Source of the DNA: Larix kaempferi
Lineage: Eukaryota > Streptophyta > Pinopsida > Pinales > Pinaceae
Direction of reading: 5' to 3'
NCBI GenBank assembly: GCA_027924585.1
Contig: BSBM01000825.1
Coordinates: 848,001 to 912,000 of the forward strand
Length of the DNA: 64,000 nt
The notes under the pieces were generated by a model, which saw only the letters and a list, made by a program, of their open reading frames with translations, had not been told where the DNA came from and made no database searches. A program made the position numbers and the translations under genes. The number at the start of each line of letters is the position of its first letter. Position 1 is the stretch's first letter. Positions 46,406 through 57,343 of the stretch are shown here, one piece after another.

Positions 46406-47011
46406 TTAGAATGTGGAAGTCATTGGTGTGTCTGAGTAAAGTCTGGGTCCCACGGAGGAAACAAACGAGGTAGTTGCACCACAAACAGGTTGTTCAACCA
46501 TGGGGAGAACATTTTCGGGTGCAGTGGGGGCATTGGGATCGTAATAGGTGAGTTGGTCGACCTTGACCACGCGTTCGTCATGGGGGAACATCATGGTACG
46601 AAAAACGGATGAGGCAATCGCCCACATGGCATACATGTAGCTGCGACCAAGTAAGAGGTTATAATCAAGTTGGGCATTGATGACCTCTATGTCAATGAGA
46701 ACATTTTTACCAGCCAGCTGGACGGGAACATTAGCTAATAGGCCTTGGGGTTGAGCCGAACGGCTGTCGTAGGCTTGCAACGCAGTGGTGGACTGCTGGA
46801 GAGTAGGGGATCCCAACTTCTTCCAAATGAATGTGGACATAACGCATGCAGAGGCACCTTCATCGATAATGCACTGATGGATGACAAGATTCCAAACGAA
46901 AATAGAAACTTGGAACGCTAAAGTGGAAGGCAGGCGTGGTTCGGACTGGTCTAAATCAAAGGCCATCAATTCTGAATCATTTGGGTCAATAGCACCAATG
47001 GCAGAGAACAA
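46406..47011 (-). pseudogene. Protease region of the Tat-like element (IDEGAS)
   Basis: Same frame as gag. Contains HQCIIDEGASACVMS, LGSPTL, VLIDIEVINAQLDYNLLLGRSYMYAM: a retropepsin-type domain with flap and LLGRS sequences. The active-site triplet follows as D-E-G rather than D-T/S-G. It is preceded by a TAG at about 47020 where two related copies in the window have Gln (TQRKALL, MQHKSLL). Confidence 0.85.
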
Positions 47012-49597
47012 AGTCTTGCGCTATGAAGGATAGTTTTTTAAGACTTCTAACACGGACATGGTTGCGGGAGATTGGGCTAAGTCATCTATAATGTTGTAAT
47101 TTGACGTAGCGCGAGCATTGGGGTTATTGTTGATACGACGAAGTGGGAAACGAGGTACTTTGGAGGCGCCATCGAGTGGAGCCGCAGGGATACGTAACGT
47201 CTGATCAGTGGGATGAGCGTTAGTGTTTTTGTCGGTGGGAGGGGCTTCAGAGGTGGAGCCATATTGGTTCCGACGGGTTTGGAGGTTGACATCAGCGGAC
47301 GACATCATCAACAAGTGGTGAGTACCTGAGTTGAACATGGGTTGATTAGGAGCAGCATAAGTGATCTGTTGTTGTGGTGGCGCGTTGCCTTGAGGGGGAG
47401 CCAACGGCTGAGTGTTCACTACGCCTTAGGTAGGTAAGGGTTTTTGCAGCACCAAAGGTTACTGCTAAGGGGGTGGGGAGTTGGGTGGTGCTTGAGGAGC
47501 TGCATGCCCTTGGCGATGGGCATCATCAGCCCAGAGTTGCCGAGCTCACTCCAAATGTGGGAAAGTATGTGTGTAGTGGCCATAGACCCCACAAATAGAA
47601 CAAGGATGGTTTGTTCATAAATTAGGATTTTTGGCCTGCTTGGGTGGCCGATCAGGGTTTTGGTTGGTAGGTGCCGCATTATTGTTGTCTGGGGGATTGG
47701 GAGGTTGACCACCTTGGTCTGGAGGAGGGTTGTTCCAATGATTACGGCCTTTGCCAGGGTTTTGTTGGCCCTATTGGCGCTGGTTGTTTTGGTTCTGCTG
47801 TAGATTCTGTTGGGCGTAACCCTGCCCTTGGGCAGCAGGTGGGTTCTGGGGTTGTGCAGGTGCGGGAGCAGGCTGCGGTGGATAATAAGTAGGTGGAGGC
47901 TGCGCAGGTGTTGAACCTTGTGGGGGTTGTTGATATGTCTGTGAAGCAGGCTGTGGGTTTGCCGCAGGGGCTGCCTGTGGTGGGTAATAAGCAGGTTGGA
48001 CTTGAGAGGACACAGGAGCTGGTGCAGCCTGTGGATGGTAATATGGCTCCAGTGCGACTGGGGGGGCATAAGCGAGGGATGGATGTCCAAAGCACTGAGG
48101 TGGACATGAGGGTCCGTGAGAATGGTGGTGATGTGTCATAGGAGCATACGAATTGGTTTCTCCGGATTGAGATGTAGCCCGCGAAAGGTCGGGGCCAGGG
48201 CTAGAACGTGCTATGGAAAAGGGTTGGGGATGCGAGGCAACACGGGCAATGATGCCGTCTACGGCATGGGATGCCCCTGGCGCATTGTGCTGGGAGGAAT
48301 CGCCACGAGGGGCGTCAGGTATGATGGTATATAGATAACCCGACTGGGTGTAAATGAGGTCAAATTGCTGGGCTTTGAGGATGGCCTCTTCTTCGGACTG
48401 GGGTCGTTCGGATGCCACATCCTTGGCAATGATAGGAAGGAGGGATTTTAGAAACCAATCTAAGACGATATGGTCGTCTAACTTGATTTTGCAGAGGCTA
48501 CAGCGTCGACGCCACTCATGAATGTGGTCAATGATGTGGGTAGCTGTGTTCTGTCTACAAGACAGTAGGATCTCAACTCCCACGTCAGAGGGGACAGGTA
48601 ACTGAAAGAACTGTAGGAAGGTCGAGGCAAGGGAAGTAAAGGTGGCATGGGTCCCATGGTGTTGCTCGATGTACCACTTAGCTGCAGAGCTAGTGAAGGT
48701 GCGCTGTAACAGACGGAGGCGGAAAAAGTCGTCCACTATGGAGTTGGAGGAACACCATAGATGGAAGGACATAATATGGTTCTGGGGGTCTTCACCTGCC
48801 TTGCCCTCAAACTTAGGGATGTCAGAGGGAAGCTTGGTGGGCATGTGAGGCCACGCAGGGTCATGTCTGATAGGATCGTTAGTCAGTCTAGCTAGGTCAG
48901 GAAGGTTGAGGCTAGCCATGAATGGAAAACTAGTAGAAGGATGTGACATACTAGTTGGTTGGACCATGTGGGGGCCAATGCCCCCAAGTGTAGGGGCAGG
49001 GTTTGGGAGGTTTCCCCCAAGTGTAGGGACGAACGTGGTATGGGACGGTCCTGCACCGCCAAGGGTAGTGTGAGTCACTGATGGAGTGGGAATAGGTATT
49101 CCAGCTACTGGAATGGGTGCAGTGATCAGAATGGTAGATGTGGGCCCCATCGAGGGCATACCCAAAGCAGGTGTGGTAGCTGGTGTGGTGGTGGATTCTC
49201 CACCAATGGTCCCTACAAAGAAAGGGGTGGAAGTCACGCCAGCCATGGGGCTGGTTGGTGCCGTGTAAATGGGGTTCTCGGACTCTCCCTCAAAATCAGA
49301 GGTAAAATAGGGGGCGTCTAGATCGGGTGACGGAGTTCTATGCCATTGACGAGTGGAGTCAAGTGACAAAGCTCGAGATCTATGATGAGTGGTATCAAGT
49401 GATGAAGATCGATGTCTATGACGGGTGGTGTCAAGTGAACCGTGCTGCGGGGGCTCACCCCGGAGGCGCCGAGAATGTCTCGAGGACTCAATGGTGACAA
49501 ATGGTGTCAAATATCTGTGGGTTGTGTTGAGTGAAAAACAACTCAAAAACCCTAATGCAACCGAGTGTGCAGAAGGAGAGCTCAAAAAATATGGCAC
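47012..49597 (-). pseudogene. Gag of the Tat-like element
   Basis: One frame from 49597 through the TAG at 47771 and on to the protease. N-terminal half: Ser/Thr/Pro-rich with tandem SLDTTRHRHRS-like repeats (about 49330-49450). Then the gag domain (about 48850-48330): SDIPKFEGKAGEDP, HLWCSSNSIVDDFF, SAAKWYIEQH, WFLKSLLPIIAKDV, QFDLIYTQSGYLY. Then a Pro/Gln/Ala-rich linker (PPQAAPA repeats) and a zinc knuckle near 47560-47607 (CSICGVYGHYTHTF, last Cys lost). The true start codon is not certain. In-frame stops are TAG, TAA or TGA. Confidence 0.88.
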
Positions 49598-49639
49598 TCA
49601 GGCCAACAACCAACTCAAAACACTTACTGTAACAGCTGT

Positions 49640-51308
49640 GCTACAATAAGTGGAGTATCAACAGAAATGGTCAGAATACCAACAAGCAGCAGGTTTCCTA
49701 AAAAATAAAAATAGTGGACTCACTAGTCCAAAAGGAGGTAAGGGAGCATGCAAACACCTAACTAAATAGTATTTTGACTCAACTAGACATATCCTCTGCA
49801 AGGTGATGAAATCCAAGTCAGACAATATGGATAGGAGAGCCAAGTGGCTAAAGATATCCCCCTACCGGGAGGGACACCGGGTAGTCAATCCTAGAAGACA
49901 GGCAACTAAGATACCCCATTCATGACACGTCCAGAAAAGGTGAATCTTCCATTTGGTTCTATCACCGCAGTATCCCCATACAGGGATACCCCGAGAACTG
50001 CGAAAGGTAGCCTTCGGTTACTGAATGGATTGCGGTATTCCACTCAAGCCTCTAGAACCAGTCTGGCGACTTCAACCCTCCTAGGGGAGAGGCCCTCTGA
50101 TAAACTGGTTGTGACCATGCCAAAAAATACTAGGGGATTTTGGTTCCCTAATGGACAACAACTATGTCTCAAGTGTAAGCAACCGAGGGGTGTTATTTGG
50201 ATGCCTATCCCTCCGATCCTACCTAACTACAAAAATTCTTATGTGTTCCCCAAGTGGGGTTAGAATGTTGGTTGTGTTAAGTAGTTTTTTAAGGCTCACT
50301 TGAATTAGGTGACAGAGTGTGTGCTTGTGAGATGATGAACCCACGTAAAAGTGCCACAAAGGGGGTAACTTTCTAACTAAAAATAACAAGACAGAATGTA
50401 AACTTTGAAATGCAAAATTTTCTCTTTTTCAAGTAAAATGCTGAAATTTTAAAAAATGATTTTGTAAATGGAACAGAAATAAAACTGCAGAAAAGGCTGT
50501 AAGGAAGTATGGCTGCAGGTAGGACAGATGGCTGTGTAGGTGCAGAAAATAGTGCAGCAAAGTGCTGGGTTCAAAACAGAAGAAAGTGCAAAAAGCTGAC
50601 CACGGGTCTGTGGCAAATATCGACGGTCGGACCATGGGAAATAGAGAAACAGTCACGGACATGTTGCGGGTTTTTGGCCGAAATATGCAGTCAGACCGCA
50701 GGAAACAGGTGGAAAGCCGCAGAAGGGTTGCAGGAAAAAGGCTGAAAGCCGCAGGCGGGACACGGGAAAAAGGCCGAAAGATGCAGTCGGGTTGCAGAAA
50801 AAAGGCTGCAAGCCACAGTCGGGACGCGGGGAAAAGGCCGACAGACGCAGTCAAGTTGCAGGAAAATGGCTGAAAGCCACAGTCGGGACGCGGAAAAAAG
50901 GGCCGACAGGCGCAATCGGGTTGCAGGAAAATGGCTGAAAGCCGCAGTTGGGATGCGGGAAAAAGGGATGACAGGCATAGTCGGGTTGCAGGAAAATGGC
51001 TGAAAGCCGCAATCGTGACACGTGAAAAGGGTTAACAGCTGTAGTCGGATCACCCCGAACAAGCTAATAGTCATGGTCAGATCGCAGGTAACAAACTGAA
51101 AATGGTCGGCAGGCCACCGAAAATAGTCTGAGAGCCGCGGTCGGATCGCAGGTAAAGGCCTGAAAGACGCGGTCGGAACGCAACTGCAAGGGGTAAAAGA
51201 TGCGGTTTACGGCAGCCAAAAGGGACAACCGAATAGAAAAATATTGCAGAAAATTAAAAACGTTTGAAACTTTAAAAACTATAACAAAAAATTCAAAGGA
51301 ACACAAGG
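49640..51308 (-). other. Leader of the Tat-like element
   Basis: 1.7 kb without gag between the 5' LTR and gag. It includes an AT-poor block of tandem repeats (50690-51060) and a segment (49860-50270) with direct repeats of TACCCGGGAGGGACACC-like words. ORFs in the repeats are compositional. Confidence 0.6.
50690..51060. repeat. Tandem repeats of about 60-66 bp in the leader
   Basis: Units of the form GGTTGCAGGAAAATGGCTGA, AAGCCGCAGTCGGGACGCGG, AAAAAGGCCGACAGGCGCAG repeat about six times with substitutions. The same kind of repeat-rich leader is seen in the fragment at 410-735. Confidence 0.9.
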
Positions 51309-51322
51309 GGAGTCACCAAAAC
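51309..51322 (-). other. Candidate primer-binding site of the Tat-like element
   Basis: Plus-strand GGAGTCACCAAAAC abuts the 5' LTR and is identical to 919-932. It reads TTTTGGTGACTCC on the minus strand, close to but not identical with a tRNA-Arg 3' end. Confidence 0.55.
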
Positions 51323-52053
51323 TGTAGCTAGGGTTTTCACCCTAGCTTGTGCAAATGAGCACCTACTAAGGAGAATGGACTCCTTAGTAGTAGTTCAATA
51401 AACAGTAAATGAAAGACAATACATTAAAATGGAAATTATTCTAAACATGTGCATGAAACATAAAAGACAAGAAATAGAAATGGTTTTTTGTATTAAATAT
51501 TATACCTCCAATGTGAAGGTTGATGAAGTTCTTGCAATGATCCACGAGGGTTGTTCCAAACTCCAACTTTGCTCCTTCTCTTTCTCCAAAAGGTTGGAAA
51601 TGGGCCAAAAGGGGCACTCAATGGTGAAAGTAGCTCAAGGGTGAGCTAGGGTTTCAAGAGTGATTTTGGCAGAGTAAGGGTGTATTTGATTGTGGATATG
51701 AAATGAGGGTCTCCATCACCTATTTATAGGTTTTTAGTGGTGGAGTGCTGGCCCATGGTTTTGGGAACCATATGGTTCAGGTCAGCTGTATAGGGTTTTT
51801 TCCTCCTTTTTCCTCTTTTTCCTCCTTTTTTTATATTTTTTATTCCCTTTTTAGAGGGTTTTTGCTATTTTGGAGGAATTTTGGATAATTTTGGGGGAAA
51901 AAGGCATTTTTTAGCCTTTTGGAGGCTTTTTAGGCCTTTTGGAGGCTTTTTAATGGGATTTTAGGGTTCTGAAGGTAAATATGGTAGGAAATATCGACAA
52001 ATGAGTCATGTAATGGGGTAGATGAGGTAGTGAGCACTTTTTGGGTGTTAACA
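51323..52053 (-). repeat. 5' LTR (731 bp) of the Tat-like element
   Basis: TGTAGCTAGG...GTTAACA, followed by the GTGAG duplicate. Minus-strand TATAAATA at 51721-51728. It has an 11-bp perfect hairpin (51363-51373 with 51380-51390) missing from the other LTR, and a duplicated GGCCTTTTGGAGGCTTTTT. Confidence 0.93.
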
Positions 52054-52058
52054 GTGAG

Positions 52059-52652
52059 CCACCACCGCAGCTCCATGCCCCCTCCATTCTCTCCTACTCC
52101 TTCTCCACACCATCCCCTCCTGCTCCACGCTCCCGCCATCTCCCTTATTCCCTCCTCCCAGGAAGCTTCTCCCACATCGCGTGCACTCCTGCCTCCACGT
52201 TCACCTGCACACCACCCCCCCATTTCTGCTCACCCCCTAAGAATTTACACCACCCACTCCAGTTCCTTCCTATCCCTTCCAAACTCACGCCCTCCTTTTG
52301 GCTCCCTGGCCATGCTATCCTTCACTAATCCTTCATGCAACCATGTGCCCCCAACACTCCTTCTATCCAACCCCCCTTCTGCCACTCTCCATCCTCCTGC
52401 TCCCTTCATCATCTCCATGCACCTCCACCACTACCCATCATCCCTTCAATCGCCGGCCTTCTGCCTTCCTAACGCTGCCTCCTTCATCCACATCCATGGT
52501 CGGCTGCTTAATTTTTTAAATTAATACTTTAATATTAATAATATTTATTAATATTATTGCTTATTAATAATTATTGATTATTTGATTAAAAAAAAACTAT
52601 ATTATAATAATAATAATTATTATTATAATTAGTTAATTAAAGAAAAAAAATC
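52059..52652 (+). other. C-rich leader of the non-autonomous element, second part
   Basis: Continues 38946-39216 after the insertion. Very C/T-rich to about 52500, then a sharply AT-rich segment (52515-52640) before the gag frame. Pro/Ser-rich open frames here look compositional. Confidence 0.6.
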
Positions 52653-53800
52653 GTGGCGGGTTGGCTTCATACAACAAATAGAAATAAAACCACGTTCAGC
52701 GCTGAGAAGATTCCACCAATCACCAGATCAATGAGTGAATTAAACACCTGGTTCGATTCAATCAATGAGAAGATTAACAAGAACTACGAGGACCTCCACG
52801 CAAAGATCAAACAAACCGGTGACACCTTGACAGCAACTTGGACACAAATCACGTCACGAATAGAGAATACTGTTCTCACTCTACAAGACAACCAAAAGAA
52901 AAATGAGGCAGTTTTAAACACCATCTTGGAAAGATTACCATTACCAAAAGATTCACAACCAAACTCTCCCAGAACATCAGAGCAGTCGGATCCCTTCAAC
53001 ATGTCGTCATCATACTCATATACACAAGGACACCAAATACGGGTGAAAATCGAGCTACCCAAATACGACGGGGATGAACAACAGTGCATAACATGGATTA
53101 ACAAAGCCGAGGAATACGTAGACATCCACAATATCCATTACGAAGAGGATAAAATTAAATATGCCTCCATACATCTAGAAGGCAACGCTTACAACTGGTA
53201 CTTATGGTGGAAGAAAACTGCAAGAATCTGTTCTCACAACTGGGTTAGTTTCAAGAACGACCTCATCAAAAGATTCGAAGGTGTTGAAGAAAAAGACTTC
53301 TTTGCCAAAATCACAAGGTTACAACATAAAAGCAATGTCTATGAGTACACCTGTGAGTGGGAAGCGTTGTCGACTCGAGTTCCAGAGTTAACCGATGACC
53401 AACGACTATAGACCTACATACATGACCTAAAACAACACATCCGTGATGAACTAGAGTTACATAACATCGCTACCATGGAGGAAGCACGATGTAAAGCCAG
53501 GATTATTGAAAGCAAATCTGTTCATACAAATTTCGACCAAGACAACTCCAAAAAGAACCCCCTCCAATCAGCATACATAGGAAATCCAAGATATACACCG
53601 CCTCAACATAGAGAAGGAGCGAAGCCCAGTTTAGAGGCCCAGAGAATAAAAGAAGGGAAATGTAAGTTCTATGGAGACAAATGGGATCCTAAGCACAGAT
53701 GCTTACAAAAGAAATTGTATGCCTGCGAAGCAGAGTTGGAAGTCAAGGAACCAATTGAGAATGATGAGAAGAGTCAACAAGACTACCACACATAAATTGA
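52653..53800 (+). pseudogene. Gag of the non-autonomous element
   Basis: N-terminal coiled-coil-like region (MSELNTWFDSINEKINKNYE, ENTVLTLQDNQKKNEAVL), then the gag domain (VKIELPKYDGDEQQCITWIN, KYASIHLEGNAYNWYLWW, KNDLIKRFEG), then TAG at 53409 where Gln fits (DDQRL-stop-TYIHDL), the C-terminal gag half (53475-53795) and a knuckle GKCKFYGDKWDPKHRC with one Cys changed to Tyr. The first codon is likely at or before the ATG at 52731 (MSELNTWFD). Confidence 0.85.
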
Positions 53801-54500
53801 GGACGACACCCCATAAATCTCATTAGCTGCTATTACTGGAATCTCCCAACCACAAACATTGAAGCTTAGATGACATATAAAAAAGAATAGCGTCATAGTT
53901 CTCATCGACTCGGGCAGCACCCATAACTTCATTAATGTCAACCTTGCTAAGGTATTTAACCTATTTGTTTTTCCAGTACCTAACATGAAGGTTATGGTAG
54001 CAGATGGCAAGAAGATTGTGGGAAAATGTCACAAGGTTAAGTTACAAATTCAAGAGTACAACTTAGAATCAGATTTCTTTGTGGTACCACTAGGAGGAGT
54101 TGGCGTAGTATTAGGAATACAATGGTTACAAACATTGGGCACATACTCCGCAAATCACTAGGAACATTTTATTGAATTCCATGCATTCGGGAAAACACAC
54201 AAATTATACAGGTTCCAACCACCTCCGACACAGCCGGTTACATCACTTAAGATAGAAAAGCTACTTCAGAAGGACGCACCAACGTACATACTTCAATGTC
54301 AAGAAATGAAGCTTCTAACAAGTAAAAGAGACAGGGACAAACAACCAGAGATACAAAAGTCGATTCAGAAACATCGTAAGGTGTCTCAAGAGCTACCTAT
54401 GGAGCTCCCACCAAACAAAAAAATCGAACACATATTCGAAACAGAACCAGGGACAAAACCCACCAGTAGCAAACCATACAGGTGTCCACATCAAAGATGA
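53801..54500 (+). pseudogene. Protease and truncated start of RT of the non-autonomous element
   Basis: Same reading frame after two TAA stops. VIVLIDSGSTHNFIN (about 53900) is the aspartic protease active site, followed by VMVADGKKIVGK and VVPLGGVGVVLGIQWL. The sequence then reaches IEHIFETEPGTKPTSSKPYR (about 54425-54480), the segment that normally precedes the RT fingers, and stops. About 70 bp later the 3' end follows. RT, RNase H and integrase are missing as one deletion. Confidence 0.85.
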
Positions 54501-54570
54501 TGCGGCAGTTCACGTAATCATTATCGTCAAATAAGCTTTGAGGACAAAGCTTCCCTTAAGAGGAAGGCAA

Positions 54571-54755
54571 TGTAACAATAAAATAATAATAAAATAATAT
54601 TAAATATAATTAATATCATTAGTCATGCCCTTTGGTGAAAAGGTGCAAGACGGGCTTATTTAAGCCCAACCCATTGTATTCATTTATCATCTTCTACACT
54701 ATTATTATACATTTTTCTACATTTTCTGCTTCTATATACGTTTCTCTTCTCTCCA
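54571..54755 (+). repeat. 3' LTR (185 bp) of the non-autonomous element
   Basis: TGTAACAATA...CTCTCCA, followed by the TTGTA duplicate. It has an extra AATAATAATAAA-type insertion and lacks part of the CATCTATCAAATATA segment of the 5' LTR. Confidence 0.9.
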
Positions 54756-54760
54756 TTGTA

Positions 54761-56692
54761 CCTGGTGATCTTTTATATCTTTATCAGTTCTCTCAATGCA
54801 TGTTTCATGTCGATTGATAGGGATACATTAGGGCACTCCTTCGATGGGTTCCTTCCTATTGAGGACAACTCCCTATCTAGCAAGTGAATCTAGAAATCAT
54901 AGTACCATGGAACTTGTAGTCATTAGTGGTAGGTCTTCCTTGCATTCAAGAAGGGGTAAACATCATTGAATCCTAATCAAGCGATTCTACAAGTGTTTGA
55001 CCAAGGATAATTTTAAGAAACCCCCCCAAATTTATATGTATAATAAATGGGCGAATCTCCCTGATATATAGAAAAATTTAAAGTCTATTTTATCAATAAT
55101 ATAATATGTAGATATAATTTTTTGGCTAATCTTTCATTCTATTATACCATCTTGTAAAATATTTGCGAATCTTTCACTAAATTATAAGATATTGTAAAAT
55201 ATTGGCAAATATTTCGTTGAATTATAAAATATTGTAAAAACTTGGTGAATCTTTCATCAAATTATAAAACCTTGTAATGTCTTAGAGAATCTTTTCCAAG
55301 AAGACTCATCTTTTGATTCTGCATATTACTTGTTAATTTTTGAGCAAATATGATGAACTTTGAAATTTAAAACTTTAAGTGCGGAAATACTGAATACTTG
55401 AATCAATGAACCACTCAATCACATGGAACATTCAACCATAACACAAGATGTACTTTGGGGAAAACCCTCAAAACAATGAGGATGAAAAAACCCAGCAAAT
55501 CTTCAGAGTATAATTATGATAGATAGAAGAGAATGTCTTTTACATCAAGCACCCCCAATGCAAGAAGAATTAACTTCACTTCAAGGGAGAACATAATTCA
55601 CTTCACATTGAATTCATCAATCATGTAAAACATATTTATATATTATTCACATGCATTGGATTCTGTTTTTATCTTCTGACTTCATGATGAGCTCACCCTC
55701 CATCTGGATGAATCAATATTGCATGAATAAGGGCACCCCACTTCTCATGTAGTGCATTATATCACTGAAATGAGTCTTAGGATGAACTCGCCCCTTTAAT
55801 GAAAGATTTCCCACTTATTTAGGTGGATAACCTAAGTGTCGTCATGCAAGTGTCATAACTCAAGTGTCATATTTTAGTTTAACATAAGTGTCATCTTTTA
55901 GTTTAACATAAGTGTCATCATGCAATAACACTTAGTTAACTATATCTTCTTTGTTATCACTTAGCTAACTCTCTTTAACTGATTCAACAGTTAGTTAACT
56001 AGATATTCTTTGTTATCACATAGTTAACTCTCTTTAATTGATTCTTTCTTGTTAACGTCACTGTAGTGATCAATTCAAATTCTCCTTTGATTTAATGAAG
56101 TCTTCACTAAAGTTTAACAATTTGAATTCTCTTTTTCTCTATGCATTTTTCTTTATCTCTTATCTTTACTACATGGTCAATATGTGTTAACTTTAACTAT
56201 CTATCATATTAGATTATACTCAGAATACTGATGTGATCATATTATATTAGTCTCGTACCAAATGATCATATGTTAAAGTAATTCACTCTAAAGGTGTCCA
56301 GTCTCTAAAGGAGACTTAGTAGCAATTGGTGACCATGTTAGTAATACATCACACAACATTAAAGCTTCAACATGCAAAGAATATAACTCTATAACTAGAG
56401 GTCCACTCCATGAGTACCTACTATAACTAGAGGTGTTGTGGAAAAAATTGCACTCTTCCAATTGGTAAGGGGCTAAGCCTTGTAGGTTGCAACAAGGCCC
56501 CAGTCCTTGGAGCCTCTGTGGTGGGTGTGGTTGGTATTCCTCCAAGGGATCCTGCAATATATTGTTAGTGTAATTCACATGCAAACAAATAAATATTGAT
56601 AAAAGAAAAATAAAAGAGATGGGAGGAGAATGAAAACTCCAATAAAAGTCCAAGGTATTCTAAACCACTTTTGTATTGCCTAATGGTATAGC
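54761..56692. repeat. Degraded repeat-like sequence, two small tandem arrays, no gene
   Basis: From 55127 to 55280 a unit of about 45-50 bp (GAATCTTTCA...ATTATAAAATATTGTAAAA) recurs four or five times. From 55850 to 56045 there are two copies of TTAGTTTAACATAAGTGTCATC and two of TTAGTTAACTAGATATTCTT-like units. The segment 55370-55520 (GGGGAAAACCCTCAAAACAA and AAAAAACCCAGCAAA) resembles copia LTR wording on the minus strand. No ORF is supported. Confidence 0.55.
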
Positions 56693-57343
56693 TGTACAAC
56701 ACCTAGGAGGTGTGGGCTTGAAGGGAAGGAAACAATATCCCTTAGGGAGGCCCTTCTTGTCCACACTAAATGCTAAGTAGATGGTAGAACAATGGAGAGA
56801 AACTCTTGATCCTTGAAAGAAGGTGTCAAGGGAGCTTGGGAATGCTCACAATGATAGGAAGAGGTGGGCTATGAGGAAGCTCCAACACAAATATAGAAGC
56901 ATAACCTTTCTCTTGATTTCTCTCTACCAAATTCATACCAATGGATTCCTTTTATAGGCCAAGAGGTGGCCAACAAACAACTAGATCCAAATGTGAACTC
57001 ACCCTCTCCATGAACTAGTTCCAAGGTACACAAGGGGGGATAATAAATGCCACCACATGTTAAGAGTTAGTGGTCCCACCATTTTTATAGTAGCATGACT
57101 ATCGAGGGAAAATACGTGTGGGTGTAGCATGAGACTTGTTCAAGTAACCTGTGCTATAGCACGGGTTAAGAGTGTATTTCCCGCGCTACCCTTTCTTTTG
57201 ACTGCTTTTTGGCACTTATGTACTCATGATGTATTTTGTATATGTTGAGGATTCCTATGGTGAGGTGCATTCTTTATGTTGATGATGCCTTACTAGATGA
57301 ACTACTGAAATGTCGCATGTGTGCGATTTTTATGCGTTAATAG
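56693..57343 (-). repeat. LTR-like end of the third gypsy copy
   Basis: The right end (GCGTTAATA at 57343, followed by GATGTCCCGTGGTGTATGAGG) aligns with the LTR end and start of the internal region at 39884/39885. A minus-strand TATAAAAGG lies at about 56948-56956. The left end TGTACAACACCTAGGAGGTGT is proposed because it has the same TGTA-plus-hairpin form as the other LTRs. No second LTR is found, so the left end is uncertain. Confidence 0.45.

Larger units (their letters stand above)
39222..52053 (-). mobile_element. Complete 12.8-kb Ty3/gypsy element, Tat-like
   Basis: Minus-strand element with its 3' LTR at 39222-39884 and 5' LTR at 51323-52053. GTGAG flanks it (39217-39221 and 52054-52058). 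Order on the minus strand: repeat-rich leader (51322 to about 49600), gag-protease-RT-RNase H-integrase in one frame (49597-42557), then 2.7 kb of non-pol sequence with tandem repeats and an unassigned ORF. The RT wording (LNHACPKDNFPMPFIDQLID), the YLKRFYP pol end and the great length point to the Tat lineage of non-chromovirus gypsy elements. All coding domains carry stops. Confidence 0.93.
38745..54755 (+). mobile_element. Non-autonomous gag-protease LTR element, split by a gypsy insertion
   Basis: Short LTRs lie at 38745-38931 and 54571-54755, flanked by TTGTA on both sides (38740-38744 and 54756-54760). There is an iMet-type primer site after the 5' LTR and a purine-rich tract (about 54557-54570) before the 3' LTR. 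Without the 12.8-kb insertion and its duplicated GTGAG the element is about 3.2 kb and carries a C-rich leader, gag, protease and only the first residues leading into RT. RT, RNase H and integrase are absent. It therefore resembles terminal-repeat elements that keep only gag-protease and would need enzymes from a relative. Confidence 0.9.

Noticed and set aside
47671-49649. Plus-strand ORFs opposite the Tat-like gag
   Set aside because: Shadow frames of the GC-rich minus-strand gag; no motif and no independent signal.
50429-51074. Repetitive minus-strand ORFs with LRLSALF-type repeats
   Set aside because: They arise from the tandem leader repeats, lie upstream of gag and have no start context.
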